A stretch of DNA of 45,216 nt from Calditrichia bacterium (GCA_028284905.1 JANQQU010000054.1:1-45216); one strand, 5' to 3'. Positions 9,979 through 19,899 are shown, counted from the stretch's first letter. The notes: a model not told the origin generated them from the letters alone. Translations and numbers: made by a program.

Positions 9979-12900
9979 TTATTTTAACAAAAGCATCTTT
10001 TTCATATCCTGAAAGGTGCTGCCATTTCGTCCCACAGCTTCCAGACGATAAAAGTATATGCCACTGGCAACCTTTTCCCCGATATTGTTGCGACCATCCC
10101 ATCTAAGCTGATGGCGTCCGGCAGCCAGATTTCCGGCATCACTGCTATAGACGACTTGCCCCAAAACATTCGCGATTGTAAGCTTCACCGTTGATGCTAC
10201 CGGTAATTGGTAGGCGATAAATGTTTCCGGGTTGAATGGATTCGGGTAATTTTGTTCAAGGATGAATTCCGCAGGGATGGATGTCAGTTCATCATCGATG
10301 CCGGTTGCGGTTGTAATCAATTCTACAAATCGCGAAACAGTGCCATTATTGCCCACGACAAACCCGCTTATCCAGCGATTATCCGCCAGGGTCGTTACCG
10401 ACAAAGCAATGGCGTTAAAAGTATCTGCCTGGTTATAGTCGACCTGGAAACTCTCTCCTCCATCACTGGTCCGGTATACGTTATTCCCGGCAGCAAGATA
10501 GTAACGGCTACCAAAGGCATCATTGAGGGCAGTGCCCCCAAATGCAACTTCTGTTAACTGTGCCGGCGTTGTCTGCCAGTTGAGGCCACCATCGGCACTA
10601 ATTGCCGTTCCATCTCCAGCGGCTAATCCATTGCTGGTATCGCTAAAAGCAACGACCAGGCTGTTAGTGAATCCAGTTGGCGCGGAATGCCAGGTATTTC
10701 CACTGTCGTTGGTGACATAAACGCGATTGTTATTGGTTCCAAACCATCCGCGCTGGGCATCAGTCCACCACATGCCATTATTCCAGCCGGCTTCATTGCC
10801 ATCCTGCGGAAGGTTTGAGGCCGGTTCCCAGGTGTCTCCACCGTCATTGGTCCGCAGTAATATCCATTCACCGTCGACCGGATCTCCCTGGGCATAGCCA
10901 TTCATTTCATCGAACATCCATACAGAGTTGATAAATGCGGACGGATCTTCGTTGTGATATTTTGTTTGCCAGGAAAATCCTCCGTTGGTGGTTCGATAGA
11001 TCCGAGCATTTGCGCTGTCGTGGGCAGCAACAAAGGCGACGGATTCATTAACCGCGTTGATATTATAAATATTCAGCGGCAGCGGGATGCGCAGATCCCA
11101 GCTTTTTCCGCCGTTAGTCGTTCGGAAAATTGCCCCGTCTTCTCCGGCTGCCCAGGCAGTAAACGTATCTACCACAGAAACCGCATAAAAGCTTTTGGTG
11201 GTATTTACACTACTTTCCTTCCAGGCTGCTGCCGGACCTGCCACAATTTCAAACGGTGCATCACTTACATCAATCAGGCTATCACCATCAGCGGTAATAA
11301 TACGCACCAGGCAATCACCGGAAACAGCATCCGGCACATTCCAAACCAATGACCCAACGGTTTCAACCAGTCCTTCGCCAATGCTGTTATTAATTGCTGC
11401 CTTCGGATGACGACCATCCCCGGCAGTTTCCGGAGAAATGCCTTCAACGATTGTGGACCAGCTAGCACCGCCATCCAGTGAATATTCCAGGTCGATACTG
11501 TCCACATCAAACTGATCCCAACGGATGCGATGAAATCCGCCGGCATAATATGATTCCCCGCCATTCGGCACGAGCATCTGGACAAATTTACCCAACACCA
11601 CCACATCAATGTTCCGCTTATGGACCGGTGTGCCATTGGGACCTTCGCCGGTAACCGTGAGGGTATAAGCGGCATTGGGCACATTATTAACGGCAACATC
11701 GATGACCAGACTGTCCGGAAAACTGCTCAGAGAATCTCCGTTCGGGAATGACACCTGAAATCCATCCAGAGGCGTTTCTACGGAAAAACGCACACTTTTG
11801 TCATATAATTTCACATCGGGAATATTGGCAATAATTTGAAAATTATCATTAGGGCTCAGTGTATCCTGAGAAGCCTTGACCTTCATTGCAAAATCCGGGA
11901 AATAAGCGGCAAAACTGCCATACTGCCCATTGCGGAAATCCCCCCAAACAGACATTGAAGTTATGGGGTTAGAAGTAATACCATCGTAGTCGCCCTGGTA
12001 ACGGGGAGTGCCGCCACCGCCGCAAGTATTACAGTCGATTTTGAATTTCTCTGTCGTCAGTCGCTGGTTTGGGGCCCAGGTAATGCCGCCGTCATCGGAA
12101 TAGGATGCATAGACATCGGTGCTATCACTGGTTGGCACGCGACGGGTATCATACCATTTTGCGTAAAGGCGGCCGGTCTCTTTATCGCACCAGATTGCCG
12201 GTGTCCACTGATGATTGTTCTCCGTATCCGGGTCATCATTAATCACAACTTCAGATGACCAGGTTTCTCCCTGATCGTCCGAATAGCGACAGAAGATATC
12301 CGGCTTGTTGCCATTACCGGAGGGTGTGTTGGAAGCATAGACCAGGTAGAGACGTCCCCGATAAGGACCGAAACTATTATCGGCAGTAATAAAGGGATAT
12401 GGGCGGGTTCGGCTATTTTCAACGGCATTTCGGCCATTGATGAAATCACCGACATAATTCGCATAATTCACAGCCGATTGCTGCTGAAAAGTGGCGCCAC
12501 CGTCTTGAGAAACATAAAAAGTGTAAGTAGAGGCAAATGCACTGCCGCTATTTGTAACGACATAAACTGCCCCACCGGAGATATTGTTGCCATCAAGCAT
12601 ATCCGGACCGACGGCAACCATCATCCCCGGCAGACTTTGAGTATTTGGGGTAAAAGTAGTCTGCCAGGTAGCACCAAAATCTGTGCTGCGGGTAAAGTTA
12701 CCCGATCCACCGCCCCCGGTCATCGTTGCATATACATAATTCGCATATGGCCCGGCGGTTTGGTCCGCTGCAATCCAGTTTTTATCAACACCCGGCACGG
12801 AAATAACCGGCGCCCCCCAGGTAAGCCCATTGTCCGTAGAACGAATAACTAATGCCCCCTGAATACCAGCAGAACCATACATATTATGATAATAGAGATT

Positions 12901-13293
12901 TCCCAAACTATCATACGCTGCCACCGGATCTCCACGCATGGTAAATCCCGGGAAAGGCGGTTGAAAAGACGTCCAGTTGTATCCATCATGAGTGTAGTAT
13001 GCACCATTCGTATTCCAGGCATTGAAATACTCCTGCGGATTCAATGGATTAGCGGCAATATGCGGCTCTGAAAAATTTACCCCCAAATTAAAATTTTCAT
13101 ATCCATCTTCATCGACAATGCTTTCTGCTCCTCGGCTCTCAACATAATTCGTAGGCGCAGTTTCTGAATAGATTGGATAATCGAAACGGGGATCATCATC
13201 CTGCGCTAGCAGCCACATACTGCTTGCCAGAAATAGAGATAGTATCAATTTAAGAATTAACCAGCTTTTCGTTTCCTTAACCGCATTTGTCAT
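9979..13293 (-). CDS. Large T9SS-secreted Asp-box protein, paralogue 1
   Basis: I choose the ATG at 13293, preceded by aaaggaactgct, over an in-frame ATG at 13320. The protein is then 1,104 residues with a signal peptide (LILKLILSLFLASSMWLLAQ). The domain order is the same as in its paralogue: an Asp-box propeller (STDNGLTW, STDFGATW, SDDQGETW, SDDGGITW), a middle beta-sandwich region with VPNGGESYYAG, a YCF48-like propeller (TTNGGKSW, TNDGGDTW) and a C-terminal sorting domain (NYPNPFNPETFIAY ... KKMLLLK). A CNTCGGGGTPRYQGDYD segment is shared with the paralogue and contains two cysteines. It ends 75 bp before the next gene on the same strand, consistent with co-transcription. It is probably exported by T9SS; the substrate is unknown. 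Confidence 0.88.
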   Translation of the reverse strand: MTNAVKETKSWLILKLILSLFLASSMWLLAQDDDPRFDYPIYSETAPTNYVESRGAESIVDEDGYENFNLGVNFSEPHIAANPLNPQEYFNAWNTNGAYYTHDGYNWTSFQPPFPGFTMRGDPVAAYDSLGNLYYHNMYGSAGIQGALVIRSTDNGLTWGAPVISVPGVDKNWIAADQTAGPYANYVYATMTGGGGSGNFTRSTDFGATWQTTFTPNTQSLPGMMVAVGPDMLDGNNISGGAVYVVTNSGSAFASTYTFYVSQDGGATFQQQSAVNYANYVGDFINGRNAVENSRTRPYPFITADNSFGPYRGRLYLVYASNTPSGNGNKPDIFCRYSDDQGETWSSEVVINDDPDTENNHQWTPAIWCDKETGRLYAKWYDTRRVPTSDSTDVYASYSDDGGITWAPNQRLTTEKFKIDCNTCGGGGTPRYQGDYDGITSNPITSMSVWGDFRNGQYGSFAAYFPDFAMKVKASQDTLSPNDNFQIIANIPDVKLYDKSVRFSVETPLDGFQVSFPNGDSLSSFPDSLVIDVAVNNVPNAAYTLTVTGEGPNGTPVHKRNIDVVVLGKFVQMLVPNGGESYYAGGFHRIRWDQFDVDSIDLEYSLDGGASWSTIVEGISPETAGDGRHPKAAINNSIGEGLVETVGSLVWNVPDAVSGDCLVRIITADGDSLIDVSDAPFEIVAGPAAAWKESSVNTTKSFYAVSVVDTFTAWAAGEDGAIFRTTNGGKSWDLRIPLPLNIYNINAVNESVAFVAAHDSANARIYRTTNGGFSWQTKYHNEDPSAFINSVWMFDEMNGYAQGDPVDGEWILLRTNDGGDTWEPASNLPQDGNEAGWNNGMWWTDAQRGWFGTNNNRVYVTNDSGNTWHSAPTGFTNSLVVAFSDTSNGLAAGDGTAISADGGLNWQTTPAQLTEVAFGGTALNDAFGSRYYLAAGNNVYRTSDGGESFQVDYNQADTFNAIALSVTTLADNRWISGFVVGNNGTVSRFVELITTATGIDDELTSIPAEFILEQNYPNPFNPETFIAYQLPVASTVKLTIANVLGQVVYSSDAGNLAAGRHQLRWDGRNNIGEKVASGIYFYRLEAVGRNGSTFQDMKKMLLLK

Positions 13294-13321
13294 AGCAGTT
13301 CCTTTGTAAGATGTGAGCAAT

Positions 13322-14956
13322 TTATTTCAACAGCAGCATTGATTTTGTTTGAGAAACGCCCTTTGCACTCAGGCGATAAAAATATTTTCCACTCGCCAAT
13401 TCTTTTCCCGGCAGAGCGGATGATGAAAAATTGACGGTATAATCACCTGCGTTTTGAACAGCATCCACCAGCAGGGCAATTCGTTTTCCGTATAGATCAA
13501 ACACTTCCAGCTTTACCGGCATCCGCGTCGACAGGGAGTAACGGATATTCGTTGCCGGGTTGAATGGATTCGGGTAATTATCCAACAACTGAAAACGCGC
13601 CGGAATTTCCTGAATTGGATCGGAAAGGGAAACCGCTGGCAATGTGATCGGACAACTCCATATTTGATAGACACCGGAGGCATTATCCATCCAAACCGGC
13701 CAGAGTGTATTACCACTGGATGTCAAACTGATATTATCTCCCTGGTATCCCTGGCCCAAACCACCGATTGGCACCGGTTTAAAATGATGATCGCTAATCT
13801 CAGTATCGCTCCAGCTATCTCCGCCATCAAGGGAACGGGAAAGAAAAACGCCGGTTGAATCGTTGCTGGTGGTGCGATCGTCGTAGTAAAGAATATTAAC
13901 CCCTCCCATATCATCGACATGAATCGCCGGAAAATATTGGGTTTTTCCATTGTTCAGGGCATCCTGATTAACTCTAATACCGCCGGACCAGCTCTCCCCC
14001 CCATTTGTAGAGCGATGCAGGATGATATCGGGATCATTTCCGGCCGGTGCCAGTCCCGACTCCGTGGTTACGATATACACCCATCCCCGGCGAGGGCCGT
14101 CGCTTTTATCCACATCGATGCGCGGCAGGCCGTTCACCCGAATACCGCCTTTTTCGCTGAAAATACCGGCAATGCCGTTGGTATCAAAAGCATTCTCCTG
14201 CACGCTCCAGTTAGTGCCTCCGTCGGTGGAACGGGCATATCCAGCATAATCCTCCGTAAATGGTGAGGTGCTGATAACGCCGGCCCAGGTGACATGCACA
14301 CTACCATCCGGCCCGACAGCTGTTTCCCCGCCTAAACTACGCTGTAGCGGATTATTAATCTGCTGCGGAGTACTCCAGGTAGTAGCACCATCATCGGTGT
14401 ATGCGAAGAAAACCGGAAACGGCTGGGCAAAGCGCACCCAAAAAGCATAAGCGCGGCCAAAATAGTCACTGTCCGGATTAGGATCTGCCACAAGCGTTGC
14501 CCGGTCCTGATCATTTTCTACCACTGTTTCCTGCAGAGACCAGGTAGCCCCATTATCTGTTGAGAAATGAGAATACAATCCGGGAGAGAATCCCAGGCGA
14601 ATCAGTATCAGGCGCCCCTCATCATCAATTGCAATGCCGGGATCTCCCCGATGAAACGCCACCGGTTCGCCACTGCAAATATCGCTGCCGAACCAATCTG
14701 TACCGCCATTCGTGGATAGATAAATGCCTTCGCTAATAAAGCCGTTGGAAAGGTTGAGAGTATTCGCGGAAACAAATAAAATCTGATGATTCAGTGGGTG
14801 GCGGGTAATGAAGGTTTCTGTCTGGGTAACGTCGCTGGGGAAAATCCGAAAATTAGGACCAGCCTGAACAGTGAGGGTTTCTTTTTGAACAATTTCAGCA
14901 TTGAGCATTCCACCAGTCAGAAAGAGCAGCAAAAAAAATCGAGAGAGATTAGTCAA
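13322..14956 (-). CDS. T9SS-secreted Asp-box (BNR) propeller protein, TTG start overlapping the receptor stop
   Basis: The open frame extends upstream into the receptor gene, but that stretch looks non-genuine. I choose TTG at 14954-14956 because it opens a convincing signal peptide (TNLSRFFLLLFLTGGMLNA) and overlaps the stop of the preceding gene by 8 bp, typical of translational coupling. This gives 544 residues. Asp-box motifs include STNGGTDW, STDNGATW, TDDGATTW, STDGGTNW, STNGGESW and SLDGGDSW, forming one six-bladed-type propeller. The C-terminus is a T9SS sorting domain (NYPNPFNPATNIRY ... KSMLLLK). It is shorter than the two following genes and lacks their YCF48 part. The TTG start is an inference; an internal ATG (MLNAEIV) would remove the signal peptide. 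Confidence 0.85.
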   Translation of the reverse strand: MTNLSRFFLLLFLTGGMLNAEIVQKETLTVQAGPNFRIFPSDVTQTETFITRHPLNHQILFVSANTLNLSNGFISEGIYLSTNGGTDWFGSDICSGEPVAFHRGDPGIAIDDEGRLILIRLGFSPGLYSHFSTDNGATWSLQETVVENDQDRATLVADPNPDSDYFGRAYAFWVRFAQPFPVFFAYTDDGATTWSTPQQINNPLQRSLGGETAVGPDGSVHVTWAGVISTSPFTEDYAGYARSTDGGTNWSVQENAFDTNGIAGIFSEKGGIRVNGLPRIDVDKSDGPRRGWVYIVTTESGLAPAGNDPDIILHRSTNGGESWSGGIRVNQDALNNGKTQYFPAIHVDDMGGVNILYYDDRTTSNDSTGVFLSRSLDGGDSWSDTEISDHHFKPVPIGGLGQGYQGDNISLTSSGNTLWPVWMDNASGVYQIWSCPITLPAVSLSDPIQEIPARFQLLDNYPNPFNPATNIRYSLSTRMPVKLEVFDLYGKRIALLVDAVQNAGDYTVNFSSSALPGKELASGKYFYRLSAKGVSQTKSMLLLK

Positions 14957-17123
14957 ATGTATACCCCAGACGAATACTTGCGTAATAATTTCGTGGCTCT
15001 CCCAGCTCAAAAAATTCGCCACGTAAGGAATTGATATTAACAAAAGCGGCATGAGTGCGGTCAAAAATGTTATTCACTCCGGCAGCGAGCAGCAGATTAA
15101 ATTCACCAAGCTTGATATCCATACCGCTGGTAACATCCAATAACCGGTAGCTTTCCGCCTGATCGGAGTTGGCATCATCCACATACATCGCGCTGACCGA
15201 CCGATAACTGACTTTTCCAAACCCGGTCAGTTGCCGATTAAAATGATGTTCATAAGACAAGCTGCTGAAGAGATGATGACTCGGCACGCTGGGCACTCGA
15301 TTGCCGGAGAAATCCGCTTCAACAGGATCTCCCTGCTCGTTAAACTCTCCGGTTAATGTGGTATAATTATCGTAGCTGAAATCCGAACCGGTATAGGCGG
15401 TTTCCCAGCGGACGCCCGGCAGCAATTCAATATTTGCCCCGACCTCGATACCATTTCGCCGGGTTTTCGCGGAATTGCGGAAAAAAACCTCACCGAACAG
15501 TTCAAACGGCACAATCTCATCGCGGATGCTGTTATGAAAAGCGGTAACTTCGAAGTAGATATTGTTGAAGAATGTTGTCCCGCGGTAGAGCAGATTTCCC
15601 TTAAGACCGAGCTCGTAGTGAGTGGATTTTTGCGGCTTGAGGTCCGGGTTTAATAACACGAACGGATCAGAACTGATTGGAAAGTTGTCCAATTCGTTCG
15701 CTGCCGGACTTTCGAAACTCCGCCCGGCAGACCCATAAAGAGCCACATGCGGATTTAACTTGTAGTTAAGGGCGATCTTTGGGGTAAATGCCTCGAAGCG
15801 GCGGCTGGCATTCCGCACGGCAAAAAGCTGATCATCTAGATCATGATTTACTTTCTCATACCGCCCGGTGAAGAGAAAGTCCATCCGGTTTGGCAAAACA
15901 TTGAATGTATGCTGAAAATAGACGCCGACATTCCCGATGCTTTTATTTTGCAATTGGTCGAGATCATCACCGCGCTGACCGGCAATATTCTGGTAGAATT
16001 CAATCGGGCCATCCTGAAACTGCCAATCGGTGCCAATTGACAGTTCGTTCCGGCGCTCCCCGAGGGAATATTTCCGGATATAGCGGGCAGTCGCCCCCAA
16101 ACCAAAGCGGTTAATTACCCGGAAGCTCCCGGAAGCTCTTTCGAAATATTTTATAGTGCCATACGTCGTTAGCTCAATTTCGTTTTCCCGGTTACTTCCC
16201 CAGGCAGAATTAAAGCGGAGACCGACGCGCCCTTTTTTGGAAAGTCGCTTACTATCGCGATCTGCATCGCGGGAATTGGCCTGAAACGGGTCGGTATCGA
16301 ACTGTTCCCGCGTCAAGGATCCGGGCAAGCGGATGCGTCCATCGACAAAATACCCTAACACTTGCAGTTGACTATTTGGATTTGGTTTCGCCTCTAGAAC
16401 AGTGTTGATAATATGCCAGTAATCTTCGCCATGGGCGCGATATCCACGATAATTGTGGTATCCGTAGCTCAGTAAAAACGTGTAATCATTATTGCGTATC
16501 CCGGCCTTAAATCCATTGCGGCGCAGATTGTAGGAACCGAATTCATTAAAGTTGACGACGAAGCTTTTCGGGAAGGTAATATCGTTAATAAAATTGATGA
16601 CGCCACCGGGGGCATTGGTATATAACGATGAGGCATTCCCCTTCACAATTTCAATAGTGCCTATTGAATTAAAATCGATTGCTTCGATTCGGGTCTGCCC
16701 GTCTGGTTCCGATTCAGGAATGCCATCCAGCAAAATACGCACCCCCCGGATGCCACTGTTGGAGCGGCTGCCAAATCCCCGGATGGAAATGCGAACATCG
16801 TGATTGCCATAGCGGGATTGCAGGAATAATCCGGGAATCGCTCCCATCACGTGATTCACACCAATAGTGCGATTAAAGCGGTAGCTGCGGTTGTCGATCC
16901 GTTGCACTGCATAGGGTATGTCGATTAATTTCTTATAGCTGCGAGTGCCGGTAATTACCACTTCATCAAGGGTATAGTGTAATGAGTCCGCAACATTTAC
17001 CTTACTGGAATCCGATTGATTATCTTGTAGTACGGGGTCTTTTTCCTGCCCGAACAATTGCAGACTAAGGCTTATCAGCAAGCTAAAGAATAATCGAAAA
17101 AGTATATTTAAGCAGTTCCGCAT
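14949..17123 (-). CDS. TonB-dependent outer-membrane receptor
   Basis: A 724-residue protein with a signal peptide (LFFSLLISLSLQLFGQ), a TonB-box-like segment (TLDEVVITGTR, residues 51-61), a plug domain (about 60-175; RISIRGFGSRSNSGIRGVRILLDGIPE, then IEIVKGNASSLYTNAPGGVINF) and a beta-barrel with YELGLKGNLLYRG, ending in ASIRLGYTFD. The length and motifs fit the FecA/siderophore-receptor branch of TonB-dependent transporters. It lacks the N-terminal carboxypeptidase-like domain of SusC proteins, and no SusD-like lipoprotein follows. It heads an operon with three secreted Asp-box proteins and is divergent from a phytase, so uptake of a product released at the surface is plausible. The substrate cannot be read from the sequence. 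Confidence 0.92.
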   Translation of the reverse strand: MRNCLNILFRLFFSLLISLSLQLFGQEKDPVLQDNQSDSSKVNVADSLHYTLDEVVITGTRSYKKLIDIPYAVQRIDNRSYRFNRTIGVNHVMGAIPGLFLQSRYGNHDVRISIRGFGSRSNSGIRGVRILLDGIPESEPDGQTRIEAIDFNSIGTIEIVKGNASSLYTNAPGGVINFINDITFPKSFVVNFNEFGSYNLRRNGFKAGIRNNDYTFLLSYGYHNYRGYRAHGEDYWHIINTVLEAKPNPNSQLQVLGYFVDGRIRLPGSLTREQFDTDPFQANSRDADRDSKRLSKKGRVGLRFNSAWGSNRENEIELTTYGTIKYFERASGSFRVINRFGLGATARYIRKYSLGERRNELSIGTDWQFQDGPIEFYQNIAGQRGDDLDQLQNKSIGNVGVYFQHTFNVLPNRMDFLFTGRYEKVNHDLDDQLFAVRNASRRFEAFTPKIALNYKLNPHVALYGSAGRSFESPAANELDNFPISSDPFVLLNPDLKPQKSTHYELGLKGNLLYRGTTFFNNIYFEVTAFHNSIRDEIVPFELFGEVFFRNSAKTRRNGIEVGANIELLPGVRWETAYTGSDFSYDNYTTLTGEFNEQGDPVEADFSGNRVPSVPSHHLFSSLSYEHHFNRQLTGFGKVSYRSVSAMYVDDANSDQAESYRLLDVTSGMDIKLGEFNLLLAAGVNNIFDRTHAAFVNINSLRGEFFELGEPRNYYASIRLGYTFD

Positions 17124-17536
17124 TGAGGTCGATTGAGTTGAGAATGAATACTTAAAGAAGATTGAGAATTAGTATAGAAGCAACTACGATTAAGTATGCA
17201 AAGATTCTATCTTTAAATATACCAAATTGCAGGCAATATCCCTCCGAAAAAGTGTGTATTCATTAAAAGAGGTTCAACCTCCCGCATAAGCACTTGCTAT
17301 GGCGAAATTCTTAGCATATATTCAGCGCTTTAACTGAACATTTATTCTTTCCGGAGTTCCTTGAAATATTCTTCATGAATGCCATTTCATGATTTGTCGC
17401 AATTGGTTTTTACCATTTTGCGGTAAGTTATATCTAGTGGTAGAATATTTCGTTCTGTTTAAATCCACAGGGAGTTCCTGCGTGGAAGTAATCCAATTCT
17501 CCAGGGTAATTCTGTTATGATGAAAGGAGGCTGTAA
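17124..17536. other. 413-bp divergent intergenic region between receptor operon and phytase
   Basis: No gene is seen. The region must hold the promoters of both the receptor operon and the phytase. I see no convincing paired -35/-10 boxes and no cobalamin-type riboswitch signature. A short palindrome (gaggttcaacctc, 17269-17281) could be an operator half-pair. A strong ribosome-binding site (aaaggagg) lies just upstream of the phytase ATG. Confidence 0.5.
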
Positions 17537-18628
17537 ATGCAGCGCTTAAACCCGACTAAAACTACCAAAGTTTTGAGTATCTTATTTGCATTATTTCTTT
17601 TCTTTTCCGGATGTTCTTCGGAAGAAGTCGTCACCTGCGACCCGGTGCCCGGTCAAATTTCCCCCACCATTATCACCGACGCAGTGCCGAACGATTCTGA
17701 CGATCCGGCAATCTGGATAGACTATAGTAATCCGGAAAACAGCTTAATTATCGGCACGGACAAAGATGAGGACAATGGTGGCCTTTATGTATTTGATCTT
17801 GCCGGGAAATTGGTTCCCGGGCGCTCTGTTACTGGTATTAAAAAGCCCAACAATGTTGATGTAGAGTATGGATTGATGGTGGGAGGCGCCTTGACGGACA
17901 TCGCCGTTTGCACGGAACGTAACACCAGTGAAATTCGCGTATTCCGCCTGCCGGAGATGCAGGCGATTGATGGTGGCGGTATTTCCGTATTTGCCGGACA
18001 AAGTAATCGGGAGCCAATGGGCGTTTCTTTGTATAAACGTCCCAGCGATGGTGCCATCTTTGCAATCGTGAGCCGGAAGAGTGGCCCATCCGGTGCATAT
18101 CTCTGGCAGTATCGTTTGCAGGATAATGGCAACGGCCAGGTAACCGGCACAAAGGTGCGGGAATTTGGCGTCTTTAGTGGTGGTGATAATGAAATTGAAG
18201 CGGTCGCTGTCGATGATCAACTCGGTTATATTTATTACAGTGACGAAAAATCCGGCATCCGGAAATACCATGCCGACCCCGATCATCCTAACGCAGCGAA
18301 CCAGCTGGCAGTATTCGGCACTAGCGATTTTGCCAATGAGCGGGAAGGCATTTCTATCTTTCCGACCAGCGACAGCACCGGTTATATTTTGATTTCGGAT
18401 CAGCAGGCAAACACCTTCAACATCTACAAAAGGGAAGGTGAAGCAACCGATGCGAATCAGCATACGCGCCTAAAAGCAGCAGTATTATCGACCTGCGGCA
18501 GTGATGGTTCTGAGGCCGTCAATATTTCTTTGAACAGCACATTTCCGAATGGATTATTTGTAGCAATGTCCGAGGGTGGGGTTTTCCATTATTACCCCTG
18601 GGAGGATGTTGCCGGGGATGATTTGTAA
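17537..18628 (+). CDS. Beta-propeller phytase (3-phytase-like), lipoprotein
   Basis: A 363-residue protein with a lipoprotein signal peptide (LFALFLFFSGC, lipid Cys at residue 26). The mature part has the beta-propeller phytase signature NDSDDPAIW, followed by GTDKDEDNGGLYVFDLAGK, NNVDVEYG, YYSDEKSGIRKY, EREGISIF and GYILISDQQANTFNIY. These acidic motifs are calcium- and phosphate-binding segments in this family, which hydrolyses phytate at the surface or in the periplasm. A consensus aaaggagg precedes the ATG. The gene is transcribed away from the TonB receptor operon. It is shorter than some two-domain phytases and has a single propeller. The product would be anchored in a membrane rather than secreted by T9SS, as there is no sorting domain. 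Confidence 0.9.
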   Translation: MQRLNPTKTTKVLSILFALFLFFSGCSSEEVVTCDPVPGQISPTIITDAVPNDSDDPAIWIDYSNPENSLIIGTDKDEDNGGLYVFDLAGKLVPGRSVTGIKKPNNVDVEYGLMVGGALTDIAVCTERNTSEIRVFRLPEMQAIDGGGISVFAGQSNREPMGVSLYKRPSDGAIFAIVSRKSGPSGAYLWQYRLQDNGNGQVTGTKVREFGVFSGGDNEIEAVAVDDQLGYIYYSDEKSGIRKYHADPDHPNAANQLAVFGTSDFANEREGISIFPTSDSTGYILISDQQANTFNIYKREGEATDANQHTRLKAAVLSTCGSDGSEAVNISLNSTFPNGLFVAMSEGGVFHYYPWEDVAGDDL

Positions 18629-18649
18629 TTCCCTGATTGCGTGATATCG

Positions 18650-18689
18650 AAACCCAATCGTTCCGTCGTTTGGCGTAGCGATTGGGTTT
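18650..18689. terminator. Stem-loop after phytase gene
   Basis: An 11-bp perfect stem (aaacccaatcg, 18650-18660, with cgattgggttt, 18679-18689) and an 18-nt loop lie between the convergent phytase and lipocalin genes. It acts together with the adjoining palindrome as the likely two-way terminator. Confidence 0.65.
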
Positions 18690-18717
18690 GTAGAGAAAAT
18701 TCATGAATTTTCTCTAC
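18690..18717. repeat. Perfect 28-bp palindrome (REP-like, gtagaga ... tctctac)
   Basis: Bases 18690-18717 are an exact palindrome with no spacer, beginning gtagaga and centred on ttcatgaa. It directly abuts the preceding stem-loop. The gtagaga edge recurs at 34464 next to another palindrome, which suggests a dispersed REP-like element; it may also assist termination. Confidence 0.7.
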
Positions 18718-18738
18718 GGATTTATCATAACAAAAATT

Positions 18739-19899
18739 TTATTGGTCGGCATAACCGGTTAATTCCACATACCCCCGGCCATCGAACGGTTTTCCATTGC
18801 GTTGTCCATCTATGGAAACAGCGCCTTCCCAATAGCGTACCGCAACATCCAATTCCTGGTTTTTAAAAAACGGCATTACTGTAATGGACAAATCTTCTCC
18901 AGGCACATTCAGGGTCCAGCCGGAAGGGTAGCGACCTCCCAGGGGACTCTCCCAATAATCTTTTACAAGCAATTCCATTTCATCCCGATAAAACACTTTC
19001 CCGATGCCGTCTTTATCGACCATAATTCCTTTGCTAAATTTATCCGCGCTGCCGTCTTTTTTGCGCAGTTGATAATACATTAATTCCTGCCCATCGGAAA
19101 ATTGCAAGGAGAACCAGTCCCAGCCCACTTGATCCTCACCAAGCGCGCTGGTGCTCCATTCCCGGTCCATCCAGCTATTACCGGAAAGTTGGTATGTTTT
19201 TCCCGCGATTTGAACAGTACCGGCTGCTTTTAAGCGGGTTAGTGAGTAGTAGTAAGAAGCGTTTCCACTACCTGGGCCTTTTTGACTGAGCCCCTGATCG
19301 CCTTGCAAGACCAGTGGCTTTTCGCTCTCCATAGTTAACTCCAGAAGTACATCATCCTGACCCGCTCGAATATTAAATCCCGGCATTTCGTTGAGAGAAT
19401 CTTCTCCGACAGCTTCACAATACCAATCTTCCAGCCATACCCGAAAAGGATGTGTTCGGGCGCCGGCCAATTGCTCGTCTCCCCGGCTAAACCGTTCAAA
19501 GAAGTAGAACTTTTCATTATCAATGTCGGACACTGCGAAATGCCCCATGTAAAGCTGATTTGCAGCCCAGGTCGAATTTCTGTCAATTTTCTGCGGAGAG
19601 AGCGCAGAACGGAACAGGGTAAACTGATAACCGAATCTTTCTCCGCTTTCTGCGGTTAAGTTGCCGGTGAAATACCACCACTCCGTTTTAAATCCCGGAT
19701 GCGGACCATGATCTCGCGGAAAACGAAATTCGATCGGTTTGATCGCCCGATCATAGCCGGTCGTGTCGGTATTCCCCATCGCCTCGGCGACAGCGATACT
19801 GCTGCGAATACCGTTTGCTGTTTGATGGCTGGAGAGCCAGTAGATACCGCCACTGAGCAAGGCAATTAAAACAATAAATCCACTAATATATCGATACAT
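18739..19899 (-). CDS. CrtC/AttH-type lipocalin-like protein, membrane-anchored
   Basis: A 386-residue protein with an N-terminal hydrophobic anchor or signal (YISGFIVLIALLSGGIYWLSS). Family motifs include PRDHGPHPGFKTEWWYFTGNL, FGYQFTLFRSAL, YYYSLTRLKAAG, then SGNSWMDREWST and DQVGWDWFSLQFSDGQELMYYQLR, typical of the AttH / carotenoid 1,2-hydratase-like (CrtC) lipocalin family. It is the last gene of a three-gene unit after the permease (29 bp gap), an arrangement seen for AttF-AttG-AttH-type clusters. I infer an extracytoplasmic partner of the ABC transporter that handles a hydrophobic molecule; a hydratase role in carotenoid synthesis is unlikely here, as no other carotenoid gene is present. 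Confidence 0.88.
   Translation of the reverse strand: MYRYISGFIVLIALLSGGIYWLSSHQTANGIRSSIAVAEAMGNTDTTGYDRAIKPIEFRFPRDHGPHPGFKTEWWYFTGNLTAESGERFGYQFTLFRSALSPQKIDRNSTWAANQLYMGHFAVSDIDNEKFYFFERFSRGDEQLAGARTHPFRVWLEDWYCEAVGEDSLNEMPGFNIRAGQDDVLLELTMESEKPLVLQGDQGLSQKGPGSGNASYYYSLTRLKAAGTVQIAGKTYQLSGNSWMDREWSTSALGEDQVGWDWFSLQFSDGQELMYYQLRKKDGSADKFSKGIMVDKDGIGKVFYRDEMELLVKDYWESPLGGRYPSGWTLNVPGEDLSITVMPFFKNQELDVAVRYWEGAVSIDGQRNGKPFDGRGYVELTGYADQ

Noticed and set aside
6604-14956. Calling the three Asp-box proteins sialidases
   Set aside because: Asp-box motifs show a propeller fold only; I could not identify the arginine triad and catalytic residues of true sialidases.
17124-17536. Cobalamin riboswitch upstream of the TonB receptor
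   Set aside because: No B12-box-like sequence or matching helices were found by eye.
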